Positions 8,791 to 15,851 of a stretch of DNA of 22,309 bases are shown in pieces. Origin of the DNA: UBA1181 sp045113275 (lineage in GTDB: Bacteria; Bacteroidota; Bacteroidia; Bacteroidales; Paludibacteraceae). Position numbers and translations under genes: made by a program. Below the pieces are notes generated by a model. It searched no databases, had not been told where the DNA came from, and saw only the letters and a list, made by a program, of their open reading frames with translations. Numbering within the stretch: position 1 is the first letter of the stretch; each line of letters begins with the position of its first letter. The DNA is taken from positions 1 through 22,309 of the forward strand of contig JBGUIU010000233.1 of NCBI GenBank assembly GCA_045113275.1. The letters are read 5' to 3'.

Positions 8791-9648
8791 ATGAAACGAT
8801 TTTTTTTAGCAGATGGTGATAATCCGATACAGTACATCCACTACATGCCGTATGGTGAATTGTGGGTTAATCAGCGGAATAGCACCTACGATGAGCGGTA
8901 CAAGTTCACCGGCAAGGAACGTGATGAGGAGACAGGATATGACTACTTCGGTGCACGTAATTATTCCTCTGCGATTACTACATGGCTCTCTCCGGACCCG
9001 TTATTGGACAAGTATCCGAGTATTTCCTCGTATGCATATTGCAACTGGAATCCGATAGGATTTGTGGATCCGGATGGAAGGGAGAAACATATCTTTGCAA
9101 GCAATAGAGAGTCCAATCCTGCAAGGAATTTCAAAGACGATGATGGCATTTACTTCTATGCACATGGCAGTATAAAAGGCTATATTAATAATGACTGCGG
9201 AGTAGCGACGTTAAACGAAGAAGTTTATTCCAATGACCTCGCAAAGTATGTAACAGATAAAAGCAATCAATGGAAAAAAGATGCCGCAGAGGGCAACACT
9301 TCCATGGTATTTCTTTATGCTTGCCATGCCGGAGAGGGAGACAATAGTCTTGCGCAACAATTGTCAGAGCAATTGAATGATCATGAGACTTATGTGATAG
9401 GACCGATGAGCTTATTGTATTCTGAAAAAGCAGAAAGAAATGATGCAGAATATATGGGAGTTGCAAGTCCCAAATCTTATTTATTTAAACGTCCTTGGGG
9501 TGTTTATCAGAATGGTAAATTAGTCACAACCATACGAGGGGGTAAATGTCCAAATAAAGAAACAGTAAAAGAAGCTGTAAATCGTCAATTATATTTAGAT
9601 CATTTGTGGCAATCAATTAAAAACTTCTTCAAACATGACAACGAATAA
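8791..9648 (+). CDS. Orphan Rhs cassette A: core end plus caspase-like toxin tip
   Basis: This 285-residue protein starts MKRFFLADGDN and then enters the last part of an Rhs core (TIGR03696-type: YKFTGKERDEETGYDYFGARNY, quoted here in part, then WLSPDPLLDKYPS and NPIGFVDPDGRE). Full Rhs proteins exceed 1000 residues, so this is a short orphan form. The variable tip begins at about residue 97. It has IYFYAHGS with His125 and MVFLYACHAGEG with Cys178, matching the hydrophobic-strand-HG and hydrophobic-strand-AC-x-G pattern of clan CD (caspase/CHAT) cysteine peptidases; SLAQQLSEQL and a later VIGP also fit. I infer a peptidase-like toxin. The next gene overlaps by 14 bases, as expected for cognate immunity. 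A run of eight T lies in codons 3-6. Confidence 0.75.
   Translation: MKRFFLADGDNPIQYIHYMPYGELWVNQRNSTYDERYKFTGKERDEETGYDYFGARNYSSAITTWLSPDPLLDKYPSISSYAYCNWNPIGFVDPDGREKHIFASNRESNPARNFKDDDGIYFYAHGSIKGYINNDCGVATLNEEVYSNDLAKYVTDKSNQWKKDAAEGNTSMVFLYACHAGEGDNSLAQQLSEQLNDHETYVIGPMSLLYSEKAERNDAEYMGVASPKSYLFKRPWGVYQNGKLVTTIRGGKCPNKETVKEAVNRQLYLDHLWQSIKNFFKHDNE
8824..9077 (+). repeat. Rhs core repeat, copy A
   Basis: A 254-base segment nearly identical to copy B (11142-11395) and, in part, to copies C, D and E. Copies A and D share the GATGAGGAGACAGGATATGA variant encoding DEETGYDY. Confidence 0.85.
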
Positions 9649-10561
9649 GATTAGAAAAATCAATATCATTTGGTATGTATTGGTTTGTTTTGCATTATGC
9701 ATCGTAAGTTGCACTAAAATAGTAGATTCAAATGGTTGTTATGCCTATACAAACAAAGATTCACTAATAGAGTGCGTCCTGACTTATTACGATACAGAGG
9801 CATGTGATGCTCTTGATCTATGTCATAACGACACGAATAGTGTTCTATATAGTATTTTAGTGGCAGATAGTAGTGACGCTGTCGGCTTTTATGATGTAAT
9901 GTCATCAGCAGAAGGCATAGAAAGAATGGGACATAGTTGTGGTTTAAGTGACACTGCCAAGTTATTCTATTATGTTAAAAGTATTATTATGGGGGTGTAC
10001 CCTTGTTTTGATAGTTGTAGAAACAATGCAATAAATTTTCCAGATTCTATTTATAATGTTTTGTATGAAGCGTATCATCATTATTATGGTTCATATAAAT
10101 ACAAAGAAAAATTCGTAAAAGAGTATAACAATTTAGATTCTCTGTATAATGTAGTGTTGTCTAATTCGGATGTTGAGTCTTACAAAAAACTGCGTTACTT
10201 GTTATATAACAATGATTCTATACTTCCCGTTTCGATAGAGATTGCAAATAAAACACATTATCCTTTAGCATGTTACGATGTGTATTATGACATTATTAGC
10301 CGCCGCCGACGTGTGCCTAATGACGAATTCCAGTTTGCTTATCAATATCTTTGCGAAGCAGTTGATTCGATGTATTATCCAGCGGTTTTCTTAAAAGCAA
10401 GTTTGTGCTTGACAGGTGCATACTTTCCTCCGGATACCACATTAGGAAAGATACTATTAGAGCAATGTCATGGTTGTACATCCATTCCGTTTTGGCAACA
10501 GTATTACAAACCGGAAGTATATAGACATTTGTTGAAAAACCAAGAGGAAAATGTTGAATAG
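9635..10561 (+). CDS. Candidate immunity lipoprotein of cassette A
   Basis: The ATG at 9635 overlaps the end of cassette A by 14 bases, suggesting translational coupling. A hydrophobic signal with lipobox (CIVSC, lipidated Cys near residue 26) predicts an envelope lipoprotein of 308 residues. The mature region is helical; near residues 210-290 the pattern PLACYDVYYDI, then AVDSMYYPAVFLKASLCL, resembles Sel1/TPR-type helical repeats. It is unusually rich in Tyr, Asp and Cys and AT-rich at the DNA level compared with the genes before 7.9 kb. Position directly after a toxin tip and overlapping it points to immunity; a lipoprotein location would mean the toxin acts in the periplasm or is intercepted there. 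The specific family is not recognised. Confidence 0.7.
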   Translation: MTTNKIRKINIIWYVLVCFALCIVSCTKIVDSNGCYAYTNKDSLIECVLTYYDTEACDALDLCHNDTNSVLYSILVADSSDAVGFYDVMSSAEGIERMGHSCGLSDTAKLFYYVKSIIMGVYPCFDSCRNNAINFPDSIYNVLYEAYHHYYGSYKYKEKFVKEYNNLDSLYNVVLSNSDVESYKKLRYLLYNNDSILPVSIEIANKTHYPLACYDVYYDIISRRRRVPNDEFQFAYQYLCEAVDSMYYPAVFLKASLCLTGAYFPPDTTLGKILLEQCHGCTSIPFWQQYYKPEVYRHLLKNQEENVE

Positions 10562-10565
10562 TTGA

Positions 10566-11996
10566 GTATATCAAGCTAAAGACAATCAATATTGTGCTTT
10601 CTATGCATATGATGGTAACGGAGAAAGGACTTACAAGTTGACAGGTACTACTTCCGTTGACCAGTACAATGCCGGAGAAGAAACCTTCCATGTGAATCTG
10701 AATGATGCAGTCATATATGTCAATCCGTATTTCACCATTACACCACGTAATTATACCTGTCATATCTTTAACGGAAGTCGACGCATTGCCTCATTAGTGG
10801 GCAGCAGTAATCTGACTGCTTGTATAGATACGACCGCATCAGATACCGCGTTAACGAAGGTGCGTTCGTATATGCAAACATTGTTCGCACAAGAAATAGA
10901 ATTGCATCCTGATACCACAGCAACATTTGTGACAAATGCCGGCAATAACTATGACGAGTTGCAATGGCAGTGTGTGGATGATGACACGGCGTGGAATATC
11001 ACCCTGCAATGCGACTCGGACATATTGCTGCCGCTACTTCAGAATGATAGTACTCTTACAGATACGATAGCATCGGGCATCTACTATTACCACACTGACC
11101 ATCTCGGTTCGGCATCATGGATAACGGATTACAATGGAGAGCCGATACAGTACATCCACTACATGCCATATGGTGAATTGTGGGTTAATCAGCGGAATAG
11201 CACATACGATGAGCGGTACAAGTTCACCGGCAAGGAACGCGATGCCGAGACCGGATATGACTTCTTCGGTGCACGAAATTATTCTTCCGCGATTACTACA
11301 TGGCTCTCTCCGGACCCGTTATTGGACAAGTATCCGAGTATTTCCTCGTATGCGTATTGCAACTGGAATCCGATCAAATATGTCGATCCGGATGGACGTA
11401 ATCCAATTTACGATTTTGACGGAAATCTTCTCGGTACAGATGATGGTGGATTACAGGGGAAAGTTGTTGTGATGGATTCTAAGTTTTTCAATCAAGGGAT
11501 GTCGCATGAAATGTCAGAGGCGTTTGACGTGGGTGCAGAATACTTATCTAAGGAGGCAAAACAAGCCATGCTTGAACATTACCAAGGGTTATCTGGTCGT
11601 CCTGATTGGGATGGATCATTAACTATTACAGAAGCGAATGATTGGTATAGAAACGGAAATGGAGCGCCTTTATATGTGGATGCTTCAAAAATTGATTTAT
11701 CACCACTCGCAAAATCTGATTTTTCAAATGTAGGCTCCTCGAAATATATTAATTTTCTAGATCCTAAAAACTTTAATAAGCAAACAGGTTTGGTGTATGG
11801 TACCATTCTGGTAACTTTGATAAGTAATGACGGAAGTGTAAGATTAGGTAATAAAAATGGAGTTTTGGATGTTTATAATTTCGATATGCAAAATGGGCGC
11901 AACCTTAGAAATATTGCAACAAAATTAGGTTCGATAGTTGCTGGAAAAGGGACACCGTTTACTATTTATCATTATGGTCAAGGAAAAATCAAATAG
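10566..11996 (+). CDS. Orphan Rhs cassette B: 5'-truncated core plus unrecognised toxin tip
   Basis: Rhs-type sequence starts right after the TGA at 10563-10565 (YAYDGNGERTYKLTG, a YD-repeat) and continues through FNGSRRIASLVGSSN, YYYHTDHLGSASWITDYNGE, YKFTGKERDAETGYDFFGAR and NPIKYVDPDG. No ATG exists in this frame near the beginning; the first conventional alternative start is a TTG at 10638, and the first in-frame ATG lies about 230 bases further on. The gene therefore looks 5'-truncated and possibly silent. The tip after DPDGRN (about 190 residues; NPIYDFDGNLLGTDDGGLQ at its start, YHYGQGKIK at its end) resembles a tip I have seen on other Bacteroidales Rhs proteins, but its activity is unknown to me. 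The lipoprotein gene at 11974 overlaps its end. Confidence 0.75.
   Translation, partial: VYQAKDNQYCAFYAYDGNGERTYKLTGTTSVDQYNAGEETFHVNLNDAVIYVNPYFTITPRNYTCHIFNGSRRIASLVGSSNLTACIDTTASDTALTKVRSYMQTLFAQEIELHPDTTATFVTNAGNNYDELQWQCVDDDTAWNITLQCDSDILLPLLQNDSTLTDTIASGIYYYHTDHLGSASWITDYNGEPIQYIHYMPYGELWVNQRNSTYDERYKFTGKERDAETGYDFFGARNYSSAITTWLSPDPLLDKYPSISSYAYCNWNPIKYVDPDGRNPIYDFDGNLLGTDDGGLQGKVVVMDSKFFNQGMSHEMSEAFDVGAEYLSKEAKQAMLEHYQGLSGRPDWDGSLTITEANDWYRNGNGAPLYVDASKIDLSPLAKSDFSNVGSSKYINFLDPKNFNKQTGLVYGTILVTLISNDGSVRLGNKNGVLDVYNFDMQNGRNLRNIATKLGSIVAGKGTPFTIYHYGQGKIK
11142..11395 (+). repeat. Rhs core repeat, copy B
   Basis: A 254-base segment aligned without gaps to copy A. Copies B and C share the GATGCCGAGACCGGATATGA variant encoding DAETGYDF, in contrast to A and D. 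Homology with copy C extends further upstream, to about 11080. Confidence 0.85.
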
Positions 11997-12495
11997 GAAG
12001 CACTTAGTAATATTTTGTATTCTCATAGGTGTGACTTCGTGCACATATATGTATAAAGAAAATATATTAGATATATTATGTGTTCGCGATGCTAGTGTGA
12101 TTGCGTTAAAAAGATATGAGTCACATGCTATAGGTGAATGGTACATTATAGAGAGTTATATTTTATCTGATATAACTGCGCAAAAGTTGATAACAAAAAT
12201 GAACATCACGTTATGCGACATGGAAAACCATCCTGTCTTAAAAGATTGTTATTGGATTGGATGGCATCCTCTACCAGTACATTCGCCAATGGATAGCATA
12301 TTATTAGAGAGTGCTCATTTTCACTCCAATAATACATTGGTGCAAGAATATGAAACTTGTTGTTGTAATAATGTCGGTTATTATACAATCATAATAAAAG
12401 ATTCTTCCCAATTATATAATGATTCTTTTGAGAAGACTGCAGTTGTGTTTAATCCCCAAACAAATGTGATATATATATGCAATTATCATTATTAA
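11974..12495 (+). CDS. Candidate immunity lipoprotein of cassette B
   Basis: The ATG at 11974 is preferred to the one at 11938 because it places a short basic start (MVKEKSNRKH) directly before the hydrophobic segment LVIFCILIGVTSC, with the lipidated cysteine near residue 23. The 173-residue product overlaps the toxin frame by 23 bases. The mature part has mixed strand and helix pattern, a Trp-rich centre (CYWIGWHPLPVHSP) and a Cys cluster (ETCCCNN). No family is recognised. Like the genes at 9635, 16376 and 17810 it is an AT-rich small lipoprotein associated with a toxin tip, which is the main evidence for an immunity role. Confidence 0.65.
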   Translation: MVKEKSNRKHLVIFCILIGVTSCTYMYKENILDILCVRDASVIALKRYESHAIGEWYIIESYILSDITAQKLITKMNITLCDMENHPVLKDCYWIGWHPLPVHSPMDSILLESAHFHSNNTLVQEYETCCCNNVGYYTIIIKDSSQLYNDSFEKTAVVFNPQTNVIYICNYHY

Positions 12496-12547
12496 TCTAT
12501 TATGTCTTTCACTGCAAATTTGTCTGGACGATTGGAGAATAATAGAA

Positions 12548-12859
12548 GTGGTCTATTATTTAGACGAGGATCGTATCAGACATGTCTTAGAAAGTGGAGA
12601 ATATGCCATTGTATCACCAATCATCTATTACTATCATTCGGATCATTTGGGCGGTGCCAGTTGGATAACGGATTGCAATGGAGAACCTATACAGTACATA
12701 CACTACATGCCGTATGGTGAATTGTGGGTTAATCAGCGGAATAGCACATACAATGAGCGGTATAAGTTCACGGGCAAGGAACGTGATGCCGAGACCGGAT
12801 ATGATTTCTTCGGTGCGCGTAACTATTCTTCCGTGATTTCTACGATGTGCTCTTCCTAA
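12548..12859 (+). pseudogene. Broken Rhs core fragment C
   Basis: The frame opens only with a GTG at 12548 and runs through YYLDEDRIRHVLESGEY into clear Rhs core (IYYYHSDHLGGASWITD, YKFTGKERDAETGYDFFGAR, NYSS). It then stops at 12857-12859 as VISTMCSS, well before the DPDG boundary, so no toxin tip remains. The stop results from a junction with an AbiEii-like remnant at about 12832-12843. There is no ATG and no promoter in sight; the 50 bases between the previous stop and this frame contain nothing I recognise. Confidence 0.7.
12686..12843 (+). repeat. Rhs core repeat, copy C (truncated)
   Basis: Aligned with copy B from CCTATACAG to about ATTTCTAC at 12843; similarity ends there where the AbiEii-like frame takes over. 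Confidence 0.75.
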
Positions 12860-13103
12860 TGCAACGTACCGAGCCGGACTATGCCTTCCTTCAACAACGG
12901 ATGGGTATCGTCGACAAAGAACAACTGTCTGCCGCGTTACGTGAGATGGTCGCAAAACGACCAAAGGCGTTGCGCTGGAGATCAAAGAGCAGTTCATGAA
13001 CATCCATCCATGGAAAACCTATTACCTCAACGGTGAGTACGTTGTGCCTTACTTGCATAACGGCATTTACTTCCCCCTCCGCTTGAATAACGAAACAGAG
13101 TGA
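12832..13103 (+). pseudogene. AbiEii-like nucleotidyltransferase toxin, 3' remnant
   Basis: In the frame starting at 12832 the sequence reads RDFYDVLFLMQR, the R-D-(L/F)-(F/Y)-D-V motif typical of the second half of AbiEii-type nucleotidyltransferase toxins (compare PRDLFDV at residues 160-166 of the intact gene at 21220). It continues with EPDYAFLQQRMGIVDKEQL. Near 12957-12961 the frame shifts by one base, and the continuation KGVALEIKEQFMNIHPWKTY to PLRLNNETE ends at the TGA 13101-13103. The N-terminal catalytic part (GG and DxD motifs) is missing. It is therefore a dead remnant with at least two lesions: a 5' deletion joined to the Rhs core and a frameshift. It is not a copy of the 21220 gene, which differs in sequence. 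Confidence 0.6.
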
Positions 13104-13148
13104 TTCCGGCAAAAAACACATAAAAATCACACCTTTTCGTCAAAAAAC

Positions 13149-13179
13149 TTGCCGGTATCGGCAAAAATTAGCACCTTTG
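13149..13179 (+). promoter_or_regulatory. Weak second promoter-like element with palindrome upstream of hipB
   Basis: TTGC (13149-13152), 19 bases, then CACCTTTG (13172-13179) matches the promoter form except for the first base of the -7 element. The perfect inverted repeat TTGCCG-GTAT-CGGCAA (13149-13164) covers the -33 element, which could be a regulator site. It may be an old or weak promoter. Confidence 0.35.
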
Positions 13180-13210
13180 CACTCGATTTGTTTTGCCAAA
13201 TTATGCCGAC

Positions 13211-13276
13211 TTAACTACTCATATTTTGGTATTTAATACAAAAAAACGCATTAACTACTCATATTTTAGTACTTAA
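13211..13276 (+). promoter_or_regulatory. Two palindromic operator-like repeats for HipB
   Basis: Two 26-base direct repeats (13211-13236 and 13251-13276), starting exactly 40 bases apart, differ at two positions. Each is itself an inverted repeat: TACT-N8-GGTA in the first and TACT-N8-AGTA in the second, with arms extending to TTAACTACT and AGTACTTAA in copy 2. E. coli HipB operators have the same geometry (TATCC-N8-GGATA), so a dimeric HipB-like protein is the expected ligand. Copy 2 ends two bases before the -33 element at 13279, a position suited to autorepression. Confidence 0.65.
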
Positions 13277-13278
13277 AT

Positions 13279-13309
13279 TTGCATATGTCAGATTTTTTTT
13301 GTACCTTTG
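13279..13309 (+). promoter_or_regulatory. Promoter of the hipBA-type operon
   Basis: TTGC (13279-13282), 19 bases, TACCTTTG (13302-13309), with the hipB ATG 24 bases further on. The flanks (TTGCATATGT, TTGTACCTTTG and AGCGG) closely resemble the rhuM promoter at 15852-15882. Confidence 0.75.
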
Positions 13310-13333
13310 CAGCGGATTTTAAATTGTACTGGT

Positions 13334-13633
13334 ATGATTGATGCATTTGAAACGCCATTATCGGTAGCGCAAGCGGTTGCGGAGCGCGCCAAACAGCGCC
13401 GAACAACGATGCGACTTACGCAAGCAGAATTGGCGCAAAAGGCGGGTTTGTCATTATCCACTTACCGTCGCTTTGAGCAGCAAGGACAGATTGCTTTTTC
13501 TGGCTTACTGCAAATTGCCTTTGCATTGGATTGTCTGAGCGATTTTAATGCGCTCTTTGCATCGCAGTCTTGGGCGACGATGGATGATATGTTATCGCAA
13601 ACCAAACCAGCTAAACGTGTTCGCCATGATTGA
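13334..13633 (+). CDS. hipB: HipB-like antitoxin (XRE-type DNA-binding protein)
   Basis: The start at ATG 13334 gives a 99-residue protein; a start further upstream at 13307 would overlap the promoter. A helix-turn-helix of the XRE/HTH_3 type is clear at residues 28-48 (LTQAELAQKAGLSLSTYRRF). The C-terminal tail (about 80-99) is basic. The gene overlaps the HipA-like gene by 8 bases (ATGATTGA), typical for antitoxin-toxin coupling. By analogy with HipB it should bind and neutralise the kinase and repress its own promoter; the palindromic repeats at 13211-13276 are the likely operators. Membership of the HipB group rests on the linked hipA rather than on this protein alone. Confidence 0.85.
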   Translation: MIDAFETPLSVAQAVAERAKQRRTTMRLTQAELAQKAGLSLSTYRRFEQQGQIAFSGLLQIAFALDCLSDFNALFASQSWATMDDMLSQTKPAKRVRHD

Positions 13634-14711
13634 TGTTCAGCAAATAGAAGTATGGATGCATGGTCGTCAGGTGGGACGTTTGGCGCTTACGCCGCAGCGT
13701 CCGCAAACGTGTGCATTCGAGTATACTGCCGAATGGTTACAAGACGGATTTAGTATTTCGCCTTTTGAGTTGCCGTTGACGCCGGGACTGAAGATTGCAC
13801 CCTATAAACCTTTTGAAGGACATTTTGGCGTCTTCTCGGATAGTCTTCCCGACGGTTGGGGGCAACTGATCTTGCATCGCCATTTGGCACAGCAAGGCAT
13901 CAACGGCCTGTCGCTCAATCCTCTGCAACAGTTATGCTTGGTAGGTAGTAACGGTCGAGGTGCATTGGAGTATCGCCCGGACGAGAGTATTCGGCACACG
14001 CAGGAGTATATGGACTTGGCGCAGATAGCTGCGGAGTCATTCGCTATCCTTGAGGACGATAATTATGCCGGCAAGCATATCGCTGAATTGGTTCAGCGAG
14101 GTGGTTCGCCCGGCGGTGCGAGACCGAAAATCTTTTTAAAACAAGGCGAGGAAGAGTGGCTTATTAAGTTCCGCGCCAAGAACGATAAGAAATCCGTCGG
14201 GCGCGAGGAATATCGTTACTCGCAAATAGCCAAACAATGTGGTATTGAGATGCCGGAAACAAAATTGTTTGAAGACCAATATTTTGGAGCCAAACGTTTT
14301 GATAGGGTGAATGGTCGTAAATTGCATGTTGTCAGCGCGTCCGGTCTCTTGCAAGCCGACTACCAGATTCCGAGTATCGATTATTTGCATCTCTTTAATA
14401 TCTCCGCGCGTCTGTCGCACTCAATGGAAGAGTTATGGAAGATATACCGCTTAATGTGCTTTAATGTGATTATTGGCAACCGCGACGACCACGCCAAGAA
14501 CTTTGCTTTTATCTACGATAAGGGATGGCAGTTTGCTCCCGCTTACGACTTACTGCCTTGTGGTACGCCGGGCGATTACCATACGACTTCTGTCAACGAC
14601 AACCCGCTTCCCGAACGTGCAGATGTCCTTCGCTTAGCAGAGAGAGTTGGATTGGATGTCAAACAAGCAGCGGATATCTATGATCAGACGCAATCGAAGT
14701 GCCGTAAATAA
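13626..14711 (+). CDS. hipA: HipA-like serine/threonine kinase toxin
   Basis: The ATG at 13626 overlaps hipB; an upstream in-frame start lies inside hipB and is rejected. The 361-residue protein has the N-terminal HipA domain (GHFGVFSDSLPDGWGQLILHRH, given here as its hallmark region, about residues 64-83) and the kinase domain with the loop RGGSPGGARPK (Ser161 within it), the catalytic NRDDHAKN (Asp288, His289) and the metal-binding PAYDLL (Asp308). HipA kinases phosphorylate aminoacyl-tRNA synthetases or related targets and halt growth; the serine in the loop is the usual autophosphorylation site. The key residues are intact, so the toxin is probably active. At 361 residues it is shorter than E. 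coli HipA (440), missing some of the C-terminal helices. The 14724 lipoprotein starts 12 bases later, likely in the same transcript. Confidence 0.88.
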   Translation: MIDVQQIEVWMHGRQVGRLALTPQRPQTCAFEYTAEWLQDGFSISPFELPLTPGLKIAPYKPFEGHFGVFSDSLPDGWGQLILHRHLAQQGINGLSLNPLQQLCLVGSNGRGALEYRPDESIRHTQEYMDLAQIAAESFAILEDDNYAGKHIAELVQRGGSPGGARPKIFLKQGEEEWLIKFRAKNDKKSVGREEYRYSQIAKQCGIEMPETKLFEDQYFGAKRFDRVNGRKLHVVSASGLLQADYQIPSIDYLHLFNISARLSHSMEELWKIYRLMCFNVIIGNRDDHAKNFAFIYDKGWQFAPAYDLLPCGTPGDYHTTSVNDNPLPERADVLRLAERVGLDVKQAADIYDQTQSKCRK

Positions 14712-14723
14712 TAACATCTCCCT

Positions 14724-14779
14724 ATGAAACGCCTAATCTACATATTCCTCGCCTGTCTCTGCCTGACGGCTTGCCATAA
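14724..14779 (+). repeat. Lipoprotein-leader repeat, copy 3
   Basis: This copy matches the 5993 copy at 52 of 56 bases. Together with the copy at 7104 it brackets the whole block of cassettes A-C and hipBA as direct repeats in the same orientation. Confidence 0.7.
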
Positions 14780-15722
14780 AACCACAACTACGGACAATAC
14801 AGTTGGGACTGTATCTGTAAATGTATCTGATAGTACTATCGTTAAATGTATTGCGGATTATTGGCGTCAAAGATACAATACCGACGAATGGTACGAAGAG
14901 GGTATATGCCCGGCGCAACAACCGGATCCTTCCGGACGATTGTATGAAGCGTGGTATGACGTTACGGGTTATTTGGTTTTGGTCAACTTGCAAGACACAA
15001 CTGTTGCGGATTTCTTGGAGCAACATCCGATAGTATATATTCCGGAAAGTCTGATATTAACCGATTCCATTGCTATGGAATATGCATATAGCACTAAATA
15101 TTTGATAGCTGGCGACACGGTTACATTTCAGGAATATAACTTTTATACTATGGAGAACAATCGTAAAGACTCTCCCTTTTCTGACACGCTGTTAATAGAA
15201 TTGTCTGAAACAAAATACCTTATGGCGGACAAGTTTATCCCATTATCGCACAAAGATACCACTATCCGCTATTACGACTGGACAGCCAAGTGCTATTTCA
15301 ATGAACAGGAATATAACGACAAACTATTGGAATTATACTGGCAAATCAAAACCGGAGATAGTATTTCCGACGAGCAGTTGTTGGACGCTATGCCACAAAA
15401 TAGAGATCAATATCGCATTTATGATCCTGAATTTTCTATATTCAATGAACGCTCTCAAGTGATTTACGATCTGGCTGTTTCCCGCACCAAAGACAATCCG
15501 CTTTTTCGAGACGCGTATATCAAAATGCTACAATGGTCAGATGCCTTCCCCGCAGAAATAATCTGTGAGGTATTATGCCCTCGGTTCTATTACTTCGACT
15601 CCATCTATTTCAACGATGCTATTCGCCGCAACTTACCAACTCTATATAATGATTTCTTTGACGACGAGTGGTACCAATGGACTCGCGAACACAAAGAAGA
15701 AATCATCAGTACCCTGCCTTAA
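14724..15722 (+). CDS. Lipoprotein of unknown function following hipBA
   Basis: The 332-residue product starts MKRLIYIFLACLCLTAC, a lipoprotein signal with the lipidated cysteine at residue 17. The mature region, rich in Asp and Tyr, shows a possible beta-rich part (about 75-195) and a helical C-terminus. I recognise no family. The gene lies only 12 bases after hipA and has no promoter of its own that I can see, so it is probably read from the hip promoter. Its leader is nearly the same as those of two lipoprotein genes 7-9 kb upstream, while the mature part differs. A role as orphan immunity protein is possible; its position may instead reflect recombination through the shared leader. Confidence 0.75.
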   Translation: MKRLIYIFLACLCLTACHKTTTTDNTVGTVSVNVSDSTIVKCIADYWRQRYNTDEWYEEGICPAQQPDPSGRLYEAWYDVTGYLVLVNLQDTTVADFLEQHPIVYIPESLILTDSIAMEYAYSTKYLIAGDTVTFQEYNFYTMENNRKDSPFSDTLLIELSETKYLMADKFIPLSHKDTTIRYYDWTAKCYFNEQEYNDKLLELYWQIKTGDSISDEQLLDAMPQNRDQYRIYDPEFSIFNERSQVIYDLAVSRTKDNPLFRDAYIKMLQWSDAFPAEIICEVLCPRFYYFDSIYFNDAIRRNLPTLYNDFFDDEWYQWTREHKEEIISTLP

Positions 15723-15760
15723 TCGGCAAAAAACATATTAAAAGTCTCATCAATCTCCTC

Positions 15761-15840
15761 TTTTGTGCAGTTTAGAGATTGAAAAATGCCGATTTTATGC
15801 AGTTTAGAGATTGAAAAATGCCGATTTTGTGCAGTTTAGA
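15761..15840 (+). repeat. Tandem 32-bp repeats upstream of the rhuM remnant
   Basis: Copy 1 (15761-15792) and copy 2 (15793-15824) are 32 bases each and differ at a single position (TTTTGTGCAG versus TTTTATGCAG); a third, partial copy covers 15825-15840. The array ends 11 bases before the promoter at 15852. Thirty-two bases is about three helical turns, so bound regulators would sit on one face of the DNA. Likely operator sites for an autoregulator, by analogy with the hipBA arrangement. Confidence 0.75.
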
Positions 15841-15851
15841 ACGGTTTTTTC

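Noticed and set aside
15761..15840. CRISPR-like array
   Set aside because: The 32-base units are directly adjacent with no spacers, only two and a half copies, and no cas genes are present.
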